This document shows, piece by piece, positions 1 to 4,297 of a DNA stretch of 6,233 nucleotides. Position numbers and translations under genes: made by a program. Positions within the stretch are counted from its first letter, which is position 1, and the number at the start of each line of letters is the position of its first letter. Source of the DNA: JADFNO01 sp965369945. GTDB lineage: Bacteria; Planctomycetota; Phycisphaerae; Phycisphaerales; SM1A02. Under the pieces are notes generated by a model. The model had not been told where the DNA came from and searched no databases. It worked only from the letters and a program-made list of their open reading frames with translations. Location of the stretch: NCBI GenBank assembly GCA_965369945.1, contig CBDUST010000277.1, positions 1 through 6,233 on the forward strand, given 5' to 3'.

Positions 1-921
1 GGCGCCGATGACACCGTCTTTCATCGATTGGCGCGTGAAGCTCACGATCGACACCTTCGGCCCGTTCTTCCCTTCGTGTTCGGTTTGGAAGCAATAAATC
101 TTTTCCCACTCCTCCCAGAGCTGAACACACTTCGACCAAGTGCGGACGGCCTGGTATTTCCTACCCGTCCAGTTTGGCGATTTTCGAGGGTCGATCAGAT
201 TCGCCAGCAGCGCGTCGTAATGCAAGATCGTGCCCACGACGATCACGTTGGTATCAGATGTGCCCGCCTTGAGAACCGTCTTGTTGAACCACTCTTGTTT
301 GTGCCTTCGCTGATCATCCGAGCGAACCTCGACTTCACTCTCGACGTCATCGAGCACGATCAATGTCGGTCGGTACTGCTTGTAGCGCCGCCCTCTGAAC
401 TTCGTGTCCGCGCCAAGGGCGGTGAGTCTGACATCGTTGCGAGTCACGACCTCATCGCGCGTCCAACGTCGCGCCCCCACCCCCGTCCCCGGATCCGCCG
501 ACCCCGGAGCGGATCCGGGTTGTTCGCAGACCTCGGGAAAATCTTCCAGCAATAGCTCATTGGACTGCAGTACATCCTTGATCTGCGCAAGGAAGTCATT
601 AGCCTGATCGAGCGTGTTGGAAATCAACATGATGTATCGTTCCGTGCGGTAACAGATACACCAGAGGATGTAAGCAAGACTGACAATCGTGCTCTTGGCA
701 TGACCTCGAGGCGCGGCGATCGCCAGACGCGCCCCACGTTGATGGCTGACGTCCCACAGCATCTCAAAGAGATCCCGGTGCATCCGCGACGGCTTGAGTT
801 TGAGGTGCGTCGAAAGATAGGTCTGAGCGAAGGTGAGCGGAGATGTTGAACCGGCTTTACGACGCAGGTCGCTGATCTGTCTCTGGACTGTGGTTTCAGC
901 ATGATTCGTTGGGCCGAGCAT
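1..921 (-). CDS. terL: Phage terminase large subunit, N-terminal ATPase part (truncated by window edge)
   Basis: The motor that pumps phage DNA into the procapsid, docking at the portal; the full protein also cuts the concatemer. The 307 visible codons are open to base 1. They show a Walker A motif APRGHAKST (residues 70-78), a Walker B LIVLDD (187-192) followed by V193 and E194 as likely catalytic glutamate, and a motif III-like VVGTILHYDALL (228-239). This order and spacing is that of the terminase large-subunit ATPase. The RNase H-like nuclease domain would lie beyond the left edge. The ATG at 921 is chosen because AAGGAG and GAGGTG stand just upstream; it overlaps the upstream HTH gene by 26 bases, suggesting translational coupling. 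Residues 131-150 are an odd Gly/Pro-rich insert (EQPGSAPGSADPGTGVG within it) between Walker A and B, encoded by GC-rich repeat DNA. The family call is secure; the phage type is not. Confidence 0.93.
   Translation of the reverse strand, partial: MLGPTNHAETTVQRQISDLRRKAGSTSPLTFAQTYLSTHLKLKPSRMHRDLFEMLWDVSHQRGARLAIAAPRGHAKSTIVSLAYILWCICYRTERYIMLISNTLDQANDFLAQIKDVLQSNELLLEDFPEVCEQPGSAPGSADPGTGVGARRWTRDEVVTRNDVRLTALGADTKFRGRRYKQYRPTLIVLDDVESEVEVRSDDQRRHKQEWFNKTVLKAGTSDTNVIVVGTILHYDALLANLIDPRKSPNWTGRKYQAVRTWSKCVQLWEEWEKIYCFQTEHEGKNGPKVSIVSFTRQSMKDGVIGA
488..519. repeat. Perfect 11-base inverted repeat inside the large terminase gene
   Basis: CCCGGATCCGC (488-498) and GCGGATCCGGG (509-519) are exact reverse complements around a 10-base loop, able to form a stable GC-rich hairpin in mRNA or single-stranded DNA. 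It lies within the codons for the Gly/Pro-rich insert (472-531). Next to it C tracts (474-478, 480-484, 487-490, 502-505) give a G-quadruplex-like pattern on the minus strand. Confidence 0.75.
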
Positions 922-1681
922 CGCTCACCTCTCCTTTGTCAACAAGATGCGTCGCAATCGAAGTGAGCTGTTCATGCAATACACCACGCGCGACTTGATC
1001 TTTGACCGACGCCAGCTGCTCAAGCAGTGGCTGTTGGCTGTGGTCACCCTCTAGAACGTGTTGGTTGACGATGAGTTCTAGTCGAGTGACCTCCTCATTC
1101 ATCTGTCCGAAGGCGGGTAGATGCTCCACGTGGTGCGTCATCTGGCCACGGATCTCTTGTGGAGCGTTGGGTAGATAGCCAAGCGCCTGCAACTTCTGAA
1201 TAAGGTCACGCGTTATGACCCAGCACGCCTTCTCGCCTTCTATACGAGTAGCCGGTGGTGTCTCGCTATCACGAGTGACACGTCGTATGCGATTGATCGT
1301 CGTATCTGCCTGCTTGACCAACTGGCCCACCATCTCGCCGGTGATGTCGTTATCACGCTCAATGGCGTTGGACTGACGGACAGCGGATCGGTCACGGGCG
1401 ATGGTTCGTTCCGTGACCTTTAGGATCTCAGCAATCTCGGCAAGGGAGTATCCCTCGCCGGTCAAATGTTCAACACAGCGTCGCCGATCCTCGACGCCGA
1501 GACTGCGCGGTGCCAATCTGCCCTGTTGAATGTCGCGCATGAGTGAAAGAACGGAGCGGTCATTGCCACTATCTGTTGAACCGTCAGCCGTGTTCTCTTG
1601 TAGATGTTGTGCTGTCTTGAGTTCTGGCACTTCCGGGGGCCGGAGTTCCGGGGGTGGGGGTGGGGTTCCGGGGGTGGTCAT
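896..1681 (-). CDS. Helix-turn-helix protein, probable terminase small subunit
   Basis: A 261-aa protein read just before the large terminase, the usual place of the small subunit, which recognises phage DNA and starts packaging. Residues 66-103 form a helix-turn-helix: YSLAEIAEILKVTERTIARD (78-97) matches the sigma-region-4/resolvase type of DNA-binding helix pair. The rest (about 108-261) looks mainly helical and could serve oligomerisation. The N-terminus is Pro-rich (TPGTPPPPPELRPPEVPE, 3-20) and encoded by a G-rich repeat. The start at 1681 is chosen because its ATG overlaps the methyltransferase stop as ATGA; the open frame continues upstream to 1795, but that part lies wholly inside the methyltransferase gene. 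No good Shine-Dalgarno is seen, so translation probably depends on coupling. The small-subunit role is inferred from position and HTH; a transcription regulator is the alternative. Confidence 0.78.
   Translation of the reverse strand: MTTPGTPPPPPELRPPEVPELKTAQHLQENTADGSTDSGNDRSVLSLMRDIQQGRLAPRSLGVEDRRRCVEHLTGEGYSLAEIAEILKVTERTIARDRSAVRQSNAIERDNDITGEMVGQLVKQADTTINRIRRVTRDSETPPATRIEGEKACWVITRDLIQKLQALGYLPNAPQEIRGQMTHHVEHLPAFGQMNEEVTRLELIVNQHVLEGDHSQQPLLEQLASVKDQVARGVLHEQLTSIATHLVDKGEVSDARPNESC
926..936 (-). promoter_or_regulatory. Ribosome binding site of the large terminase gene
   Basis: On the minus strand AAGGAGAGGTG precedes the ATG at 921. AAGGAG lies 9 bases and GAGGTG 4 bases from the start codon. 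It lies inside the end of the HTH gene and fixes the start of the terminase gene, which has no in-frame competitor with a comparable site. Confidence 0.6.
1631..1674. repeat. G-rich repeat with three TTCCGGGGG units, possible G-quadruplex
   Basis: TTCCGGGGG occurs three times on the plus strand (1631-1639, 1646-1654, 1666-1674). Between the last two copies the strand reads GGGGG T GGGGG T GGGG. Four tracts of four or more G with loops of 1, 1 and 4 bases (1650-1674) fit the G-quadruplex pattern. The stretch encodes the Pro-rich N-terminus of the HTH protein; the G-rich strand is the template strand of that gene. Confidence 0.7.
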
Positions 1682-3018
1682 GCGCACTGCCCAGCTTTCG
1701 GGAGTTGAGTCTCGATGTGGTACCGCTCGGCGAGTTCGGGATCGACGTTGGACTCGCCAACGTAGGCGATGAAGCGACGAACGATCACGTCGCAATAGCG
1801 GGGACTAATCTCGATGGCGTTGCAGCGTCGGCCCAACTGCTCGGCTGCGATGATCTGCGAGCCGCTGCCGGCGAACGGTTCGTAGCACAGTTCTCCTGCG
1901 CGTGTGTGCTGGCGGATGGGGATCCGAAACACTTCCAGCGGCTTGGAGGTTGGGTGGTCTGTCTTTTGGCCGATGCGAACAGTGGGGATGTGCCATATAG
2001 AGGATGGATAGTCCTCAGCGCGTCGGATGGGCTTATGTGGTCTGACCCATCCGAAGAAGCACGGCTCGTGTTGCCAGGTGTACCAGGAGCGAGTCAGGAT
2101 CGGCCGGTCCTTGACCCAAATGATCTGTTGATGCACGAAAGCGCCGAACTTCTCCCAGATGGATTCGACCATCGCCTGTCTTCGGCTGGCGTGCCAGCAA
2201 TACCACGCGGCGTTGGGATCGATCGCTTCGTCGATGGCCACACGTATAAATTTCTCGTACAGGTCCCAGTTTGCCTCTGCGTCGTCCCAAGTGATTGCAT
2301 AACTGTCGGCCCAATCTTTGTTCTTGATTTTTTCCACGAGCTTTGATGAACCGGGGTGATTGGTGCCGTCGTAGCCCACCAAGTAAGGCGGATCGGTGGC
2401 GAAAAGGATCGCACGTTCATACTGCATCAACCGCTTGACCTGCTCAGGATCGGTGCAATCACCACAGAGCAGACGGTGTCCCCGGAAGCGCTGATCGGAA
2501 TCGAGCGTTCGCAGCTCTACCAGATCGCCCATTTGCGTCACAAGCCGTCGATTGGCGGCGAGCTCTGCCTCGACATCGAACTGGTCATCGGCCCCGGCTT
2601 CGGTGGGCGGTAGTGACTCGGCGATGATCGCGTTGACATCGGGAACGTCAAAGCCTGTGAGCTGGACATCAAAGTCCGGCACATGAACAAGCTCATCGAG
2701 CAGCTGAGCCAATTTCCGGGGATCCCAGTCGCCGGAGATCTTGTTGAGCGCAATGTTGAGGGCCTTTTCTTTCTCAACGGGCAGATCGACGACGCTGACA
2801 TCAACTTCGGTATCGCCGCGTGCGAGAAGAACCTTAAAGCGTTGGTGCCCGCCGACAAGGTTGCCGCTGCGTTCGTTCCACACCAGTGGTTCGACACAGC
2901 CGAACGTGTCAATCGAGCGTTTGAGTCTCTCGTATTCCGGATTCCCGGGCTTGAGATCTTTGCGGGGGTTGTAGGGGGCGGGGTTGATCTCTTGGATTGC
3001 AATAGTCTCGATTCGCAT
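1678..3018 (-). CDS. ParB-domain/DNA methyltransferase fusion (DPPY, N6-adenine type)
   Basis: A 446-aa fusion protein. Residues 1-95 are a ParB/Srx-like domain: an opening beta strand, INPAPYNPRK (11-20), a helix, then the hallmark GGHQR (56-60). Residues 180-420 are an S-adenosylmethionine-dependent DNA methyltransferase with LLCGD (183-187), the catalytic DPPY (209-212), HPTSKP (355-360) and the cofactor loop FAGSGS (382-387). The order DPPY before FxGxG is the beta class; DPPY points to adenine-N6, although N4-cytosine cannot be excluded. The ATG at 3018 is chosen for a GGAGG 6 bases upstream and because the ParB domain begins there; the frame stays open to 3393 but overlaps the zinc-finger gene. 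Its TGA overlaps the next ATG (ATGA). ParB-methyltransferase fusions are common in phages. With no nuclease gene beside it, it looks like an orphan methyltransferase, which could protect DNA from restriction or mark packaging sites (inference). Confidence 0.93.
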   Translation of the reverse strand: MRIETIAIQEINPAPYNPRKDLKPGNPEYERLKRSIDTFGCVEPLVWNERSGNLVGGHQRFKVLLARGDTEVDVSVVDLPVEKEKALNIALNKISGDWDPRKLAQLLDELVHVPDFDVQLTGFDVPDVNAIIAESLPPTEAGADDQFDVEAELAANRRLVTQMGDLVELRTLDSDQRFRGHRLLCGDCTDPEQVKRLMQYERAILFATDPPYLVGYDGTNHPGSSKLVEKIKNKDWADSYAITWDDAEANWDLYEKFIRVAIDEAIDPNAAWYCWHASRRQAMVESIWEKFGAFVHQQIIWVKDRPILTRSWYTWQHEPCFFGWVRPHKPIRRAEDYPSSIWHIPTVRIGQKTDHPTSKPLEVFRIPIRQHTRAGELCYEPFAGSGSQIIAAEQLGRRCNAIEISPRYCDVIVRRFIAYVGESNVDPELAERYHIETQLPKAGQCA

Positions 3019-3024
3019 TTTATG

Positions 3025-3029
3025 CCTCC
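3025..3029 (-). promoter_or_regulatory. Ribosome binding site of the ParB-methyltransferase gene
   Basis: GGAGG on the minus strand, 6 bases before the ATG at 3018. It decides this start against the longer open frame that runs back to 3393. Confidence 0.75.
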
Positions 3030-3037
3030 ATGCAATT

Positions 3038-3055
3038 GTTGCGAACGTTCGTAAC
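3038..3055. promoter_or_regulatory. Palindrome ahead of the methyltransferase gene, candidate operator
   Basis: GTTGCGAACGTTCGTAAC is an 18-base inverted repeat with one mismatched pair (3041 with 3052) around a perfect core CGAACGTTCG (3042-3051). It lies in the 61-base gap between the zinc-finger and methyltransferase genes, 8 bases upstream of the GGAGG. Such a site could bind a dimeric regulator, or form a small hairpin in the mRNA. No binding protein can be named from sequence alone. Confidence 0.45.
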
Positions 3056-3079
3056 ACATAAGACAAATAAAGAAAACGC

Positions 3080-3877
3080 TCAGCGCTGTCGTTGTAGTGC
3101 CTTGGAGCGCGGCTTGGTTGCAGTTCTGGATTCGCGATAGTCGCTGGCGCGACAGACGTTGCAGCAGAATTGGATTTGCTGACCCATGGGCTTGGAGACG
3201 AACCACGCGCCGCATCGATCGCGCTCGCAGCGGCGTAGACGACGAAAACCTGTTTCATGAAGGAGTTCCATATCAGATCGGATTTGAACCAGCAGACTGA
3301 GCACCAGAAGGCGATCCAAGTCGATGCCCTTAAGTGAACCACCTGCGTCACCCATCGGGACCCTGAACGTCCGACACATGGTGGGTTGTGCAAGGCGCTG
3401 ATTGCCCTGACGCGTCGTGCGGATGCGCGCAGGGTCCGTGCGAGTGAGCGCTTCCACTTCCCTGATCGTAAACTTCGCGTCCTCCCAGGTGTGTTTTGTG
3501 GTGATGTTCTTAAGGGTAGGCTCCTCAGCGAGGCGCCTGATCGCCCCTCGATCCTCCTGATCGCTTGCCAGTGATCGCATGACTCGATCGAGCAGACGAA
3601 GCTCAGGTATCCGTGAGAGGCGACGAGGGCGCGCCGGGCTGTTGAGCCAGGTCAGAGCGTCCCAGTAGAAAACGTAATCTCGATCCTGTCGTTCGACAGC
3701 CCAGAGCGTGGCGACTCGGATCTCCTCTTGCAGTTCCACTTGCCGCGGCAAGACGTGTTGAAAGTACTCATCGTTCCAATTGCGGCCTGCGTTGTCGTAG
3801 ATGAAATACACACCGAATAACCCGAATGAGGCTTGGTCCAGAGGTTCGCGCTTGGATGACGATGCTAATCTTGGCAT
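3080..3877 (-). CDS. Unknown protein with C-terminal four-cysteine zinc finger
   Basis: A 265-aa protein, first gene of the packaging operon; I do not recognise the family. Residues 214-245 hold a likely treble-clef zinc finger: C217 and C222 (RRCERDRCGAWFV), then C238/C239 and C242 (FCCNVCR), followed by basic residues to the end. It resembles the C-terminal finger of CGNR-type proteins (RRC..C...F....FCS..CR), which are thought to bind nucleic acid. The remaining 210 residues look mostly helical, with a hydrophobic segment LDRLLVLSLLVQI (187-199), too short and mixed to call a membrane span. No signal peptide is seen. The start is uncertain: ATG at 3877 lacks a Shine-Dalgarno but sits just behind a promoter-like sequence; ATG at 3985 in the same frame would add 36 residues of low-quality sequence. 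A DNA-binding regulator or an accessory packaging factor are possible roles (inference). Confidence 0.75.
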   Translation of the reverse strand: MPRLASSSKREPLDQASFGLFGVYFIYDNAGRNWNDEYFQHVLPRQVELQEEIRVATLWAVERQDRDYVFYWDALTWLNSPARPRRLSRIPELRLLDRVMRSLASDQEDRGAIRRLAEEPTLKNITTKHTWEDAKFTIREVEALTRTDPARIRTTRQGNQRLAQPTMCRTFRVPMGDAGGSLKGIDLDRLLVLSLLVQIRSDMELLHETGFRRLRRCERDRCGAWFVSKPMGQQIQFCCNVCRASDYRESRTATKPRSKALQRQR

Positions 3878-3888
3878 TGCAACTATCG

Positions 3889-3916
3889 ATCGTAGCGCTG
3901 GCCAGGGCCGAGTCAA
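3889..3916 (-). promoter_or_regulatory. Candidate sigma-70-type promoter of the packaging operon
   Basis: On the minus strand TTGACT (3916-3911), a 16-base spacer and TACGAT (3894-3889) resemble the -35 and -10 boxes. The -10 box ends 11 bases before the ATG at 3877, so transcription would begin only a few bases ahead of the start codon, giving a nearly leaderless mRNA. That would explain the missing Shine-Dalgarno. It would also exclude the upstream ATG at 3985. The match is good at -35 and moderate at -10. Confidence 0.4.
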
Positions 3917-4243
3917 ATTCGGTGATCGGGCTGAGGGCCGAGCAACGGCGATGTGATGGCTGCCGCAAGGTCCGAGAAGGGGCATTATGTCGTGGGACTA
4001 TCACAGGCGGCTCGACTGCATCCTGAATCTCTACGACCGGAGAGCTACATGAACCTCCGGCCGAATAAACAAAAAGCACAGGATTCCAGAACGCGGATCA
4101 GGCACCGGCGCGCGAGGCGAACGCGAAGGGTGTAAATATTCGTCCGCAACAGGGACTCTGGCCGGAGTCGAGTGTTCTGGGCCCCTTGCCGACTCTCTTC
4201 TCCATATCCTCCGATTCATGCTCCAATCGATCGACGGACGTTC

Positions 4244-4249
4244 TATACT
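4244..4249 (+). promoter_or_regulatory. Possible -10 box of the secreted-protein gene
   Basis: TATACT matches the -10 consensus in five of six bases and lies about 34 bases ahead of the ribosome binding site. No clear -35 box stands 16-18 bases upstream (CTCCAA at 17), and no extended -10 TG is present, so this is a weak call. Confidence 0.25.
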
Positions 4250-4282
4250 AAAGGATCAGGCTCGATAGCGCCCTGCATAGTC

Positions 4283-4289
4283 AAGGAGG
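4283..4289 (+). promoter_or_regulatory. Ribosome binding site of the secreted-protein gene
   Basis: AAGGAGG is a near-perfect Shine-Dalgarno. Three in-frame ATGs follow at 4292, 4298 and 4301, with gaps of 2, 8 and 11 bases. Only 4298 has usual spacing, so it is preferred; 4292 would add just Met-Lys. Confidence 0.7.
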
Positions 4290-4297
4290 CGATGAAG

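Larger units (their letters stand above)
3878..4297. other. Divergent intergenic region between packaging operon and secreted-protein gene
   Basis: About 420 bases with no convincing gene. Short open frames here (for example 3953-4135 plus, 4031-4219 minus) give Arg-rich sequences with no domain and no ribosome binding site. The region holds the candidate leftward promoter, a rightward -10-like box and the rightward ribosome binding site. One small inverted repeat is seen, CCGGAG (4037-4042) with CTCCGG (4055-4060) around a 12-base loop; no T run follows it on either strand, so it is not a standard terminator. I see no tRNA, integrase site or long direct repeat. Confidence 0.55.

Noticed and set aside
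28..607. Plus-strand open frames opposite the left end
   Set aside because: They are the antisense of the large terminase gene, whose minus-strand frame carries Walker A, Walker B and motif III; no ribosome binding site or domain on the plus strand.
3042..3051. LexA/SOS box at the CGAACGTTCG palindrome
   Set aside because: Gram-positive-type LexA boxes need GAAC and GTTC separated by four bases; here they touch.
3019..3393. N-terminal extension of the methyltransferase frame upstream of 3018
   Set aside because: It would overlap the zinc-finger gene, including its conserved finger, encodes no domain, and a strong GGAGG with correct spacing supports the ATG at 3018.
4037..4060. Rho-independent terminator from the CCGGAG/CTCCGG inverted repeat
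   Set aside because: Stem of only 6 pairs, 12-base loop and no T run following on either strand.
3768..4079. Minus-strand 103-aa open frame overlapping the start of the zinc-finger gene
   Set aside because: No domain, no ribosome binding site, and it overlaps the start of a better supported gene in another frame. I found no sign that it is a frameshifted N-terminus of that gene.
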